Shown here: positions 1 through 6,871 of the stretch, piece by piece | How the letters are laid out: every line of letters starts with the position of its first letter | Position numbering within the stretch: the stretch's first letter is position 1 | Source: an uncultured Fidelibacterota bacterium | Lineage (GTDB): Bacteria > Fidelibacterota > Marinisomatia > Marinisomatales > UBA8229 | Assembly (NCBI GenBank): GCA_913054425.1 | Contig: CAJXJG010000068.1 | Coordinates: forward strand, 1 to 8,578 | Length of the DNA: 8,578 bases | Reading direction: 5' to 3' | Notes under the pieces: model-generated | Seen by the model: only the letters and a program-made list of their open reading frames with translations | What the model was told of the DNA's origin: nothing | The model's database searches: none | Translations under genes and position numbers: made by a program

Positions 1-739
1 GATTAACCTCATTGCTGAAAGCTGCCAAATAGTAGCAGATACGGTGGAAATGCTTGCTGGTTATATGAAATCTGGCGTGTCGCTCTCCGAACTGGATAAA
101 CTGGCTGAGGATTATATCCGTAGTCATGGCGCTCGTCCAGCATTCAAGGGTTATATGGGATTCCCTTCCACCCTTTGTATTTCTGTTGATGATGAGGTTG
201 TACACGGAATACCTTCGAATCGTATGCTAGAAAATGGACAAATTGTTGGTGTGGATTGCGGTGCTGAAAAAAATGGCTATTATGGCGACCATGCTAGAAC
301 TTTTTCTATTGGATTTGTTAATCAAGAAAAACAAAAACTGATTGATATTACACATCAAGCTTTGATGTTGGGAATCAAAGAAGCTAAGGTAGGTAATTAT
401 ATATCGGATATTGGGCATGCAATTCAAACCCATGTTGAGCAAAATGGGTTTTCAGTAGTACGTGAATTAGTTGGTCATGGGATCGGTACTGAGTTACACG
501 AAGATCCACAAATTCCAAATTATGGTTTACCAAAGCAGGGAAATCAATTGAAGGAAGGAATGTGTCTTGCGATTGAACCTATGGTCAATATGGGATCAAA
601 AGAAATCATGACAGATAGTGATGGATGGACAGTCAGGACAAAAGATGGACAATCCAGTGCTCATTTTGAACATACAATAGCGATCCAAGAAGGAGAAGCA
701 AAAATCCTGAGTACAATACAAAATAACAATACAAAATAA
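1..739 (+). CDS. map: Type I methionine aminopeptidase, 5'-truncated by the window edge
   Basis: This enzyme removes the initiator methionine from nascent cytosolic proteins using a two-metal centre. The reading frame is open from base 2 to the TAA at 737-739, so the true start lies upstream; about 245 residues are visible against roughly 250-265 for the family, so only some ten are missing. The GTG at 44 and ATG at 50 fall inside conserved N-terminal sequence and are not starts. All five metal ligands are present, numbered in the visible fragment: Asp85 (GVDCG), Asp96 (YGDHART), His159 (VGHGIG), Glu192 (AIEPM) and Glu223 (FEHT). The substrate-site His67 (VVHGIP) is also there. No N-terminal zinc-finger extension can be judged from the visible part. 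The stop overlaps the infA start as TAATG, the standard order at the end of the spc operon, with secY probably upstream (inference). Confidence 0.97.
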   Translation, partial: INLIAESCQIVADTVEMLAGYMKSGVSLSELDKLAEDYIRSHGARPAFKGYMGFPSTLCISVDDEVVHGIPSNRMLENGQIVGVDCGAEKNGYYGDHARTFSIGFVNQEKQKLIDITHQALMLGIKEAKVGNYISDIGHAIQTHVEQNGFSVVRELVGHGIGTELHEDPQIPNYGLPKQGNQLKEGMCLAIEPMVNMGSKEIMTDSDGWTVRTKDGQSSAHFEHTIAIQEGEAKILSTIQNNNTK

Positions 740-966
740 TGGCTAAACAACAACCAATTACAATTGATGGAGTTATTAAAGAAACCCTTCCGGGTGCTAT
801 GTTTCGTGTAGAGATAGAAATCGGAGAGAAGAAACATGAAGTTCTTGCTCATGTAAGTGGAAAAATGCGGATGCATTTTATTAAGATGCTGCCGGGAGAC
901 ATTGTTACTTTGGAAATATCACCTTATGATATTAAACGCGGACGGATCGTTTACCGAAAGAAATAG
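739..966 (+). CDS. infA: Translation initiation factor IF-1
   Basis: IF1 binds the A site of the 30S subunit during initiation, together with IF2 and IF3. The 75-residue product is a single OB-fold with the family signatures ETLPGAMFRVE (residues 16-26), VSGKMRMHFIKMLPGD (39-54) and SPYDIKRGRIVYR (61-73). It is slightly longer than the usual 71-73 residues, with about two extra residues (EIGEKKHEV) in the loop between the second and third strands. The ATG shares its A with the map stop codon (TAATG) and has no clear ribosome binding site, so translational coupling to map is likely. The RMHFIK-LPGD wording resembles Bacteroidota-type IF1 from memory, a weak taxonomic hint. Confidence 0.97.
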   Translation: MAKQQPITIDGVIKETLPGAMFRVEIEIGEKKHEVLAHVSGKMRMHFIKMLPGDIVTLEISPYDIKRGRIVYRKK

Positions 967-973
967 GAATTAT

Positions 974-1087
974 ATGAAAGTTCGACCTTCAGTAAAGAAA
1001 ATGTGTCCCAAGTGCAAAATAATCAGACGCAAGGGTGTAGTATTTGTTATTTGTGAAAATCCAAAACATAAACAGAGACAAGGATAG
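974..1087 (+). CDS. rpmJ: 50S ribosomal protein L36, zinc-binding (C+) form
   Basis: This 37-residue protein is the smallest of the large subunit and binds 23S rRNA. It starts MKVRPSVKKMCPKCK and keeps all four zinc ligands: Cys11, Cys14, Cys27 and His32 (C-x2-C-x12-C-x4-H). It is therefore the C+ zinc form rather than the zinc-independent paralogue. The ATG at 974 is preceded by AGGA at 965-968, which overlaps the infA stop codon. A longer in-frame opening from 857 exists but would overlap infA out of frame, and its extra sequence is unlike any L36. The gene lies 7 bases after infA and 9 before rpsM, the usual order. Confidence 0.96.
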   Translation: MKVRPSVKKMCPKCKIIRRKGVVFVICENPKHKQRQG

Positions 1088-1090
1088 GAG
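1086..1090 (+). promoter_or_regulatory. Ribosome binding site of rpsM (AGGAG)
   Basis: AGGAG ends six bases before the GTG at 1097 and overlaps the rpmJ stop codon. It supports GTG as the rpsM start; the conserved S13 N-terminus (ARIAGIDIP) begins right after it. The 9-base rpmJ-rpsM gap leaves no room for a structured S4-binding leader of the E. coli alpha-operon kind. Confidence 0.8.
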
Positions 1091-1096
1091 TTTATA

Positions 1097-1486
1097 GTGG
1101 CACGAATTGCCGGCATAGATATTCCACGTAATAAAAAGGTTTCTTATTCATTGAGATATATTTTTGGAATTGGATTAACCAAGGCAAAAAATATATGTGA
1201 TATCGCTGGTGTAGATCAGAATATCATTGTTCAGAATTTATCTGAAGATCAAGTGATTTCCATTCGGGCAGCCATGACCGATTTAGAGGTTAAAGTAGAA
1301 GGCGAACTTCGATCGGAGGTCGCTATGAATATTAAACGTCTAAAGGATGTTGGAAGTTATCGTGGTTTACGACATCGAAAGGGTCTACCTGTGAATGGCC
1401 AAAGAACGAAAACGAATGCGCGTACAAGAAAAGGGAAAAAACGAACTGTAGGCATGGGTAAGACAGTTGTCTCAAAGAAAGGATAA
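1097..1486 (+). CDS. rpsM: 30S ribosomal protein S13
   Basis: S13 sits in the head of the 30S subunit, contacts the P-site tRNA and forms intersubunit bridges. The product is 129 residues, slightly above the usual 120-126. It has the N-terminal ARIAGIDIPRNKKV, a helix-two-turn-helix region with GIG at about residues 24-26, the motif SYRGLRHRKGLPVNGQRT (87-104) and a basic tail (TRKGKKRTVGMGK) that reaches toward the tRNA. The start is GTG, backed by an AGGAG site. rpsK follows 4 bases after the stop. It is the first gene of the S13-S11-S4-alpha-L17 cluster known in most bacteria. Confidence 0.97.
   Translation: MARIAGIDIPRNKKVSYSLRYIFGIGLTKAKNICDIAGVDQNIIVQNLSEDQVISIRAAMTDLEVKVEGELRSEVAMNIKRLKDVGSYRGLRHRKGLPVNGQRTKTNARTRKGKKRTVGMGKTVVSKKG
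1478..1483 (+). promoter_or_regulatory. Ribosome binding site of rpsK (AAAGGA), within the rpsM end
   Basis: AAAGGA ends seven bases before the TTG at 1491 and overlaps the last rpsM codons. It supports TTG as the rpsK start. The next in-frame ATG encodes residue 37, inside the conserved S11 core, so it cannot be the start. Confidence 0.7.
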
Positions 1487-1490
1487 TTAG

Positions 1491-1889
1491 TTGGCTCAAA
1501 ATTCAGAACCAAGAAAAAGGAAAAAGAAGAAAAAAAGAAGTATTGAACCGGAAGGCATTGCCCATATTAAAGCGACGTTTAATAATACTCATATTACCAT
1601 GACAGATAAATCAGGAAATGTTATCGCTTGGGCGACAGCTGGAACTTGCGGATTTAAAGGATCAAGAAAAAGCACAGCTTATGCAGCAACTATGGCAGCA
1701 GAAAAAGTTGCAAAAGATGCAATAGACCTTGGATTGATAAAAGTTGATATACGAGTAAAAGGACCAGGCTCAGGCCGTGAATCCGCTATACGTGCACTGG
1801 CAGTAGCAGGTCTTCAAGTTACTTCAATTATGGATGTAACACCACTTCCCCATAATGGGTGTCGTCCACCAAAAAGAAGGCGGGTATAA
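1491..1889 (+). CDS. rpsK: 30S ribosomal protein S11
   Basis: S11 lies on the 30S platform and helps shape the mRNA exit region near the 3' end of 16S rRNA. The 132-residue protein starts at a TTG codon. After a short lysine/arginine-rich leader (RKRKKKKKR, residues 8-16) comes the S11 core: GIAHIKATFNNTHITMTD (22-39), then GFKGSRKSTAYAA (54-66), VKGPGSGRESAIRAL (89-103) and the end LPHNGCRPPKRRRV. The Asn122-Gly123 pair matches the site converted to isoaspartate in E. coli S11 (known for that protein, not tested here). The leader is coded by an A-rich stretch at about 1512-1540. Confidence 0.97.
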   Translation: MAQNSEPRKRKKKKKRSIEPEGIAHIKATFNNTHITMTDKSGNVIAWATAGTCGFKGSRKSTAYAATMAAEKVAKDAIDLGLIKVDIRVKGPGSGRESAIRALAVAGLQVTSIMDVTPLPHNGCRPPKRRRV

Positions 1890-1910
1890 AACAATTGAGG
1901 AATAGAAAGA

Positions 1911-2528
1911 ATGGCTAAACCTAGTCGAAAAAGAGGAAAGCTGGTTCGTAAATTTGGGGCAAATGTCTTTGGGAATCCCAAATTTGATAGATTGCTGAAT
2001 CGAAAACCCTATGCTCCAGGGCAGCATGGTCAGTCAAGGCGACGAAGATTATCAAATTATGGAGTTCAACTCCAGGAAAAGCAAAAGATTAAAACTATGT
2101 ATGGTCTTCTTGAAAAACAGTTTAGAAATTATTTTACAAAAGCTGAAAAGATGTCTGGTGAAACAGGTACAAATCTTTTGCAGATGCTTGAAAGTCGTCT
2201 TGATAATATCGTTTACCGGATTAGTTTTGCTCCTACACGTCCCGCTGCCAGACAATTGGTTAATCACGGGCATTTTCTTGTCAATGATAAAAGAGTCAAT
2301 ATTCCATCTTATATTTTGAAATCAGGAGATAAAATTCAGGTTAGAGAAAAAAGTAGAAAAATGGATATAATTCTAAATTCAATGAAACGGATAAAAGGAG
2401 ATATTGATCTGCCATGGTTGGAACTTGATAAGGGTATGATGCGGGGCTCATTCCTTGAGATACCTGAACGTGATCAGATGGACCAAACAATTAAAGAACA
2501 ACTCGTTGTTGAACTTTATTCTAAATAA
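1911..2528 (+). CDS. rpsD: 30S ribosomal protein S4, zinc-free (C-) form
   Basis: S4 is a primary 16S rRNA-binding protein that nucleates 30S assembly. In several bacteria it also represses its own operon. The product has 205 residues, normal for the family. The N-terminal domain lacks cysteines altogether, so this is the zinc-independent form; it includes the KPYAPGQHGQSRRRRLSNYG region (about residues 32-51). The RNA-binding S4 domain spans about residues 94-155 (SRLDNIVYR... VNHGHFLVNDKRVNIPS). The ATG at 1911 follows GAGG at 1897-1900. rpsK lies 21 bases upstream and rpoA 25 bases downstream. Confidence 0.97.
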   Translation: MAKPSRKRGKLVRKFGANVFGNPKFDRLLNRKPYAPGQHGQSRRRRLSNYGVQLQEKQKIKTMYGLLEKQFRNYFTKAEKMSGETGTNLLQMLESRLDNIVYRISFAPTRPAARQLVNHGHFLVNDKRVNIPSYILKSGDKIQVREKSRKMDIILNSMKRIKGDIDLPWLELDKGMMRGSFLEIPERDQMDQTIKEQLVVELYSK

Positions 2529-2537
2529 TATTTAATT

Positions 2538-2543
2538 AAAGGA
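2538..2543 (+). promoter_or_regulatory. Ribosome binding site of rpoA (AAAGGA)
   Basis: AAAGGA ends ten bases before the rpoA ATG, in the rpsD-rpoA gap. The other gaps of this cluster carry weaker sites. Confidence 0.6.
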
Positions 2544-2553
2544 TCAAAATTTA

Positions 2554-3525
2554 ATGGCTAATGAATTAAAATTAAACTTGAAGATTAAAGATAAAGAAAT
2601 AACAGATACACATGGTGTATTTTCGATCCAGCCATTGGATAGAGGATACGGTATTACTTTTGGAAATGCTCTCAGGCGGATATTGCTTACAGGTATACCT
2701 GGCGCTGCTATTACAAATGTAAAAATTGATGGGATATTGCATGAGTTCTCTACGATAAAGGGAGTAAAAGATGATATTACCGATATACTCATGAATTTAA
2801 AAGGTGTTCGATTTAAACTTTTAGAAAATCAACCGGATAAACTTCATATCAAGTTAAAGGGGAAACATGTTTTTTCTGCTAAAGATATTCAGGCGGCAAG
2901 TGATCAATTTGAAATTCTGAATCCAGACCATTATATAACTGAATTGAATGGTCAGGGAGAATTAGATATAGAATTATGGATCGGTGTAGGAAAAGGATAT
3001 GTTACCAGCGAAGAGAATGAATACCCGAATGCTACAATCGGAATGATATCGTTGGATAGTATTTTTAATCCGGTTACAAAAGTTACATTTAATTCCACCC
3101 CTTTACCAGGTGCTAAGGAAGATCGTGAAATATTGACAATTGAAGTTCATACAGATGGATCCATTTCTCCAAAGGATGCTATTAGTCATTCGGCTTACGT
3201 GATCAATGAACATTTAAAGTATGTGGAAGCAATTAGTAAGCCGGAAATCCTAGAAGTGATGGACCAGGTCAGTGAAGAGATTATTGCTTTGCAGAAACTT
3301 CTTAATTCTACTATTGATGAGATGGAACTTTCAGTACGAAGTTATAATTGTCTTCAGGCTGCAGGAATTGAGTATATTTATGAATTGGTTTCCAAAGAAG
3401 AAAATGAAATGCTGAAATACAAGAACTTTGGTCGGAAATCCCTTACAGAATTAATTGAAAAACTGGGTGAGATGGGATTGTCATTTGGGATGGACGTAAG
3501 TGAGCATACAAAGGAAGTTCAATAA
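2554..3525 (+). CDS. rpoA: DNA-directed RNA polymerase alpha subunit
   Basis: The alpha subunit dimerises to scaffold the beta subunits, and its C-terminal domain binds promoter UP elements and activators. The 323-residue protein has the usual two-domain layout. The N-terminal assembly domain (about 1-230) carries GYGITFGNALRRILLTGIPG (31-50) and NSTPLPGAKEDREIL (180-193). A linker follows, then the C-terminal domain (about 256-315) with LSVRSYNCLQAAGI and KNFGRKSLTELIEKLGEMGL. Arg262, Asn265 and Cys266 align with E. coli Arg265, Asn268 and Cys269, and Arg294-Lys295 with its Lys297-Lys298, so DNA contact should be retained (inference). The gene sits between rpsD and rplQ as in most bacteria. 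Confidence 0.98.
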   Translation: MANELKLNLKIKDKEITDTHGVFSIQPLDRGYGITFGNALRRILLTGIPGAAITNVKIDGILHEFSTIKGVKDDITDILMNLKGVRFKLLENQPDKLHIKLKGKHVFSAKDIQAASDQFEILNPDHYITELNGQGELDIELWIGVGKGYVTSEENEYPNATIGMISLDSIFNPVTKVTFNSTPLPGAKEDREILTIEVHTDGSISPKDAISHSAYVINEHLKYVEAISKPEILEVMDQVSEEIIALQKLLNSTIDEMELSVRSYNCLQAAGIEYIYELVSKEENEMLKYKNFGRKSLTELIEKLGEMGLSFGMDVSEHTKEVQ

Positions 3526-3535
3526 TCATATTTCC

Positions 3536-3976
3536 ATGAGACATTTAAATTCAAAAAAGAAACTTGGTTTAACATCCAAAGATCACCGAAAAGCCATGCT
3601 GGGCAATTTAGCAGCATCCATTATCAAGCATAAAAAAATAAAGACAACTCATGCACGGGCCAAAGAGTTACGAAGGTTTATTGAGCCATTGATTACTTTC
3701 GCTAAGAAAGGTGATCTCCATTCACGTCGTCAAGTATTGAAAAAGATTAAACATAAAGCAGTTGTACAAACACTATTTAATGAAATTGCTCCAATGTATG
3801 CAGATCGGCCTGGAGGGTACACTAGGATCACTAAACTTGGGTTCAGAGATAACGATCGTGCGTCTGTTTCCTTAATTGAATTTACTGATTATGTTGAAAG
3901 TATTGATTCAACGGGGATATCGACAGAAAAAAAAGGAAGGAAGTCAAAAAAAGAAAACACTGAAGTTAGTAAATAG
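3536..3976 (+). CDS. rplQ: 50S ribosomal protein L17 with C-terminal basic extension
   Basis: L17 lies close to the polypeptide exit tunnel of the 50S subunit. The ATG at 3536 gives 146 residues starting MRHLNSKKKLGLTSKDHRKAM, the normal L17 opening. An earlier in-frame GTG at 3500 would only add residues overlapping rpoA and is rejected. The core ends near residue 117 (SVSLIEF), after PGGYTRITKLG (92-102). A tail of about 28 residues follows, ending in the charged stretch EKKGRKSKKENTEVSK, beyond the usual 116-130. No Shine-Dalgarno motif sits at a proper distance, since AAGGA at 3511-3515 is 20 bases away. Coupling to rpoA, which ends 10 bases upstream, is likely. The tail is coded through A8 and A7 runs (3927-3934, 3946-3952). 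Confidence 0.96.
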   Translation: MRHLNSKKKLGLTSKDHRKAMLGNLAASIIKHKKIKTTHARAKELRRFIEPLITFAKKGDLHSRRQVLKKIKHKAVVQTLFNEIAPMYADRPGGYTRITKLGFRDNDRASVSLIEFTDYVESIDSTGISTEKKGRKSKKENTEVSK

Positions 3977-3997
3977 CGAAAGAATTGGGTTAATTAT

Positions 3998-5173
3998 TTG
4001 AGATTATTTCTACACAATTCCTGCAGGGCAACATTATTTGTTGCCCTTCTTTTTTTCCTCTTTACTGAATATGTGAAGGGGCGGGATTTTGATTACAAGT
4101 GTCTTTGGGTAGTTCGAAATACGATTACATCGCCGGATAAAATTGACAAAATGTTGGATTTTGCTTTGGAAAATAATTTTAATCATTTGATAATTCAAGT
4201 CCGAGGGCGTGGGGACTCATTTTACAATTCTGAGTTTGTTCCCCGTAGTTCAGCACTTTTCAATGATTTATTTGATCCGCTTGAATACGTTTTAAAAAAG
4301 GCTCATCAGAAAAATATTCAAGTTCATGCTTGGGTGAATATGTATATACTCTGGTCTTCGGTTGAACCACCTGAAGCAAAAAGTCATTTATATTATATTC
4401 ATCCGGATTGGATTGATCAAAAAGGATATAATGAAGAAAAGTTTAATCAAGATAACGATAATTTAGAAGATTCTAATGATGGTGAGGGATATTATCTTGC
4501 ACCTCATCATCAGGCTGTGGCTCCGTATCTTCTGAATGTACTAAGGGAAATCATTGCAAAATATGAGGTTGATGGACTTCATTTGGATTACATTCGTTAC
4601 AAGGATTATGAATATGGAGGGAATGAATTTGCCCTTAATAATTACCGAACACAATTTGGAGATGACTCACAAATATTCTTATCCACACAGAATACCGTGG
4701 AAGAAAAGAGTAATCAATATGCTTCTTCATTCTTAAAATGGAATAATTACAGGCGAAATTCTGTTACAGGTTTAGTAAAAAGTATAAAGGAAATGGTAAT
4801 GAATATTCGCCCTGATTGCATTCTGTCAGCGGCAGTGAAACCAAATTTGTATATTGCACGGGATCGCTTCCTGCAAGAATGGGATGTGTGGTTAGCTTCC
4901 GGATATCTAGATTGGGTAATCCCCATGAATTATACTCCTTCGTTTCGGAAATTTTCCGCAAATATTGATTTGATTTATGAAAATTTTCCTCCAAAATATC
5001 GTAAGCGAATTATTATGGGTATTTCAACGTACAATCAGTCATCATTAGAAGCTGTGAACAAGATTAATTATTCTAGATTAAAACAGTTTCCGGGGGTTTC
5101 AATATTTTCATATAATGTACTTCAAGAGAATCCTGGTTATTGTGTACCAATTAAACATGCGTTGACTAAATAG
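3998..5173 (+). CDS. Secreted glycoside-hydrolase-like protein, GHL10 / DUF187 family
   Basis: The product is a probable TIM-barrel protein of the glycosyl-hydrolase-like 10 family (the YngK/DUF187 type), thought to act on polysaccharide or cell-wall glycans; the substrate is unknown. With the TTG at 3998 it has 391 residues. It opens with a likely signal peptide: basic start, hydrophobic core at about 11-22 (ATLFVALLFFLF), and cleavage perhaps near residue 28. Family features follow: CLWVVRNTITSPDKID (35-50), FNHLIIQVRGRGD (61-73), VHAWVNMY (109-116), VDGLHLDYIRY (191-201, acidic Asp192 and Asp197 at a strand end), W-NNYRRNSV and DWVIPMNYTP (305-314). An acidic insert lies at about 145-163. 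No ribosome binding site precedes the TTG. A strong terminator lies inside the first 60 bases. The only later candidate before the domain is GTG at 4073, which would give a protein without a signal peptide. Confidence 0.82.
   Translation: MRLFLHNSCRATLFVALLFFLFTEYVKGRDFDYKCLWVVRNTITSPDKIDKMLDFALENNFNHLIIQVRGRGDSFYNSEFVPRSSALFNDLFDPLEYVLKKAHQKNIQVHAWVNMYILWSSVEPPEAKSHLYYIHPDWIDQKGYNEEKFNQDNDNLEDSNDGEGYYLAPHHQAVAPYLLNVLREIIAKYEVDGLHLDYIRYKDYEYGGNEFALNNYRTQFGDDSQIFLSTQNTVEEKSNQYASSFLKWNNYRRNSVTGLVKSIKEMVMNIRPDCILSAAVKPNLYIARDRFLQEWDVWLASGYLDWVIPMNYTPSFRKFSANIDLIYENFPPKYRKRIIMGISTYNQSSLEAVNKINYSRLKQFPGVSIFSYNVLQENPGYCVPIKHALTK
4025..4056 (+). terminator. Intrinsic terminator of the ribosomal operon, inside the next reading frame
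   Basis: A perfect 8-bp stem pairs AGGGCAAC (4025-4032) with GTTGCCCT (4040-4047) around the 7-base loop ATTATTT. It is followed directly by TC and seven Ts (4050-4056). This is a textbook rho-independent terminator on the + strand, 48 bases after the rplQ stop, where the alpha operon would be expected to end. It also lies within the start of the GHL10-type reading frame. Confidence 0.88.
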
Positions 5174-5218
5174 ATTCTTGGGTAAATCAACCCGGAATGA
5201 GAGGTTGGGGTTACACTT

Positions 5219-6871
5219 ATGAGAAAAAGAACTATCCAGGCGCCAAGAGGAGAAAAACTGTCGTGTAAAAACTGGCAGATTGAAGCACCTTATCGGATGA
5301 TTCAGAATAATCTGGATCCAAATATAGCGGAAGATCCAGATGAATTGGTTGTTTACGGAGGAAAAGGGAAAGCTGCCCGCAACTGGGAATGCTATGAATC
5401 AATATTGTCGACTCTAAAACGGCTTGAACCTGATGAAACTCTTTTGGTTCAGTCTGGTAAACCGGTAGGAGTACTTAAAACTCACATCCACTCACCCCGG
5501 GTGCTCATTGCAAATTCAAATCTTGTACCAAATTGGGCGAATTGGGATCATTTTAATGAGTTGGATAAACTGGGACTCATGATGTACGGACAAATGACAG
5601 CCGGTTCATGGATTTACATTGGTACTCAGGGAATTCTACAGGGAACGTACGAAACCTTTGCCGCTGCTGCTAAACAGCATTATGAGAGTGACCTGACCGG
5701 AAAGTTTATTTTGACTGCTGGATTGGGAGGAATGGGCGGCGCCCAACCTCTTGCCGTGACAATGAATAACGGAGTGTGTATTGCAATAGAGGTGGATTCC
5801 CATCGGATTGATAGAAGGTTGGGAACAAAATACTTAGATTTGGCAACTGAATCATTGGATGAAGCATTAAGTCTTGCAAGGAATGCTGCATTGTCTGGAA
5901 GGCCTTTGTCTATAGGATTATTAGGTAATGCTGCTGATATTGTACCAAAGATTGTTGAAATGGAAATTATTCCGGATATTGTAACCGACCAGACTTCTGC
6001 TCACGATGAACTTGATGGGTATATTCCAAACAGAATGACTTTTCAGGAAGCACTAAATTTACGTAAATCTGATCCTGAAACATATATGCAGGAAAGTTTT
6101 CGTGCTATGGCAGAACATGTACGAGCTATCCTGCAACTGAAAAAAATGGGTTCAATTGCTTTTGATTATGGGAATAATCTACGAGGACAAGCGAAAAAAG
6201 CTGGTGTTGAAAACGCATTTGATTATCCAGGCTTTGTTCCAGCTTATGTACGGCCGCTATTTTGTGAAGGAAAAGGACCATTTCGTTGGGTAGCTCTTTC
6301 CGGTGACCCCGAAGATATTTTCAAAACTGATAAGAAAGTGATAGAGCTCTTTTCAGAAAATAAACCATTGGTTCGGTGGATAAAGCTGGCTCAGGACAAA
6401 GTACAATTTCAAGGATTGCCGGCGAGGATATGCTGGTTAGGATATGGAGATCGTGCCAAGCTTGGTATTGCGTTTAATAAAATGGTTGCTTCCGGGGAAT
6501 TAAAAGCCCCAATTGTTATTGGCCGGGATCATCTTGATGCAGGATCGGTAGCATCTCCATATCGTGAGACAGAAGCGATGAAAGATGGATCGGATGCAGT
6601 TGCAGATTGGCCACTCTTAAATGCTTTGGTTAACACTGCCAGCGGAGCAACCTGGGTGTCTATCCATCATGGTGGTGGTGTTGGCATGGGTATGGCAATT
6701 CATGCTGGTCAGGTTATTGTGGCAGACGGGACACCGGAAATGGAAAAATGTCTTGAAAGAGTACTTACAAATGATCCAGGGATGGGGATCCTAAGGCATG
6801 CAGATGCTGGCTATGAGGATGCGATCAAGAATGCAAAAAGATGGGATGTAGATATTCCCTTGATGAAATGA
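5219..6871 (+). CDS. hutU: Urocanate hydratase (urocanase)
   Basis: This cytosolic enzyme converts urocanate to 4-imidazolone-5-propionate with tightly bound NAD+ as an electrophile, the second step of histidine degradation. The 550-residue length matches the family (about 550-560). Signatures in order are IQAPRG (6-11), LVVYGGKGKAARNWECYES (43-61), LLVQSGKPVGV (75-85), the NAD-binding ILTAGLGGMGGAQPLA (164-179), TDQTSAHDELDGYIP (256-270), DYGNNLRGQA (316-325), RICWLGYGDRAKLG (403-416) and SIHHGGGVGMG (481-491). Cys405 in the CWLG motif corresponds to the active-site cysteine Cys410 of the Pseudomonas enzyme. The ATG at 5219 has only a distant GAGG (5201-5204) upstream. The stop overlaps the hutI start, so the two are coupled. 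Confidence 0.98.
   Translation: MRKRTIQAPRGEKLSCKNWQIEAPYRMIQNNLDPNIAEDPDELVVYGGKGKAARNWECYESILSTLKRLEPDETLLVQSGKPVGVLKTHIHSPRVLIANSNLVPNWANWDHFNELDKLGLMMYGQMTAGSWIYIGTQGILQGTYETFAAAAKQHYESDLTGKFILTAGLGGMGGAQPLAVTMNNGVCIAIEVDSHRIDRRLGTKYLDLATESLDEALSLARNAALSGRPLSIGLLGNAADIVPKIVEMEIIPDIVTDQTSAHDELDGYIPNRMTFQEALNLRKSDPETYMQESFRAMAEHVRAILQLKKMGSIAFDYGNNLRGQAKKAGVENAFDYPGFVPAYVRPLFCEGKGPFRWVALSGDPEDIFKTDKKVIELFSENKPLVRWIKLAQDKVQFQGLPARICWLGYGDRAKLGIAFNKMVASGELKAPIVIGRDHLDAGSVASPYRETEAMKDGSDAVADWPLLNALVNTASGATWVSIHHGGGVGMGMAIHAGQVIVADGTPEMEKCLERVLTNDPGMGILRHADAGYEDAIKNAKRWDVDIPLMK

Noticed and set aside
1824..2319. Long open frames on the other strand or in other phases across rpsK and rpsD
   Set aside because: They lie fully over strongly conserved ribosomal protein genes, show no recognisable domain and have no convincing start signal.
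3500..3535. Upstream GTG start for rplQ
   Set aside because: It would overlap rpoA and add twelve residues unlike L17, while the conserved MRH opening begins exactly at 3536.
3926..4001. Possible programmed frameshift at the A8 run in rplQ
   Set aside because: A -1 shift stops after about ten codons at 3961-3963 and a +1 shift ends at 3999-4001. Neither yields a meaningful product, and no stimulatory structure is seen next to the run.
5162..5190. TTGACT resembling a -35 box before hutU
   Set aside because: No acceptable -10 hexamer lies 16-18 bases downstream, and the bases are the last codons of the preceding gene.
5180..5212. Overlapping short inverted repeats (GGGT/ACCC and AACCC/GGGTT) just upstream of hutU, possible alternative hairpins or operator
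   Set aside because: The stems are only 4-5 bp with loops of 6 and 14 bases, no U-tract follows, and nothing else suggests a riboswitch or attenuator.
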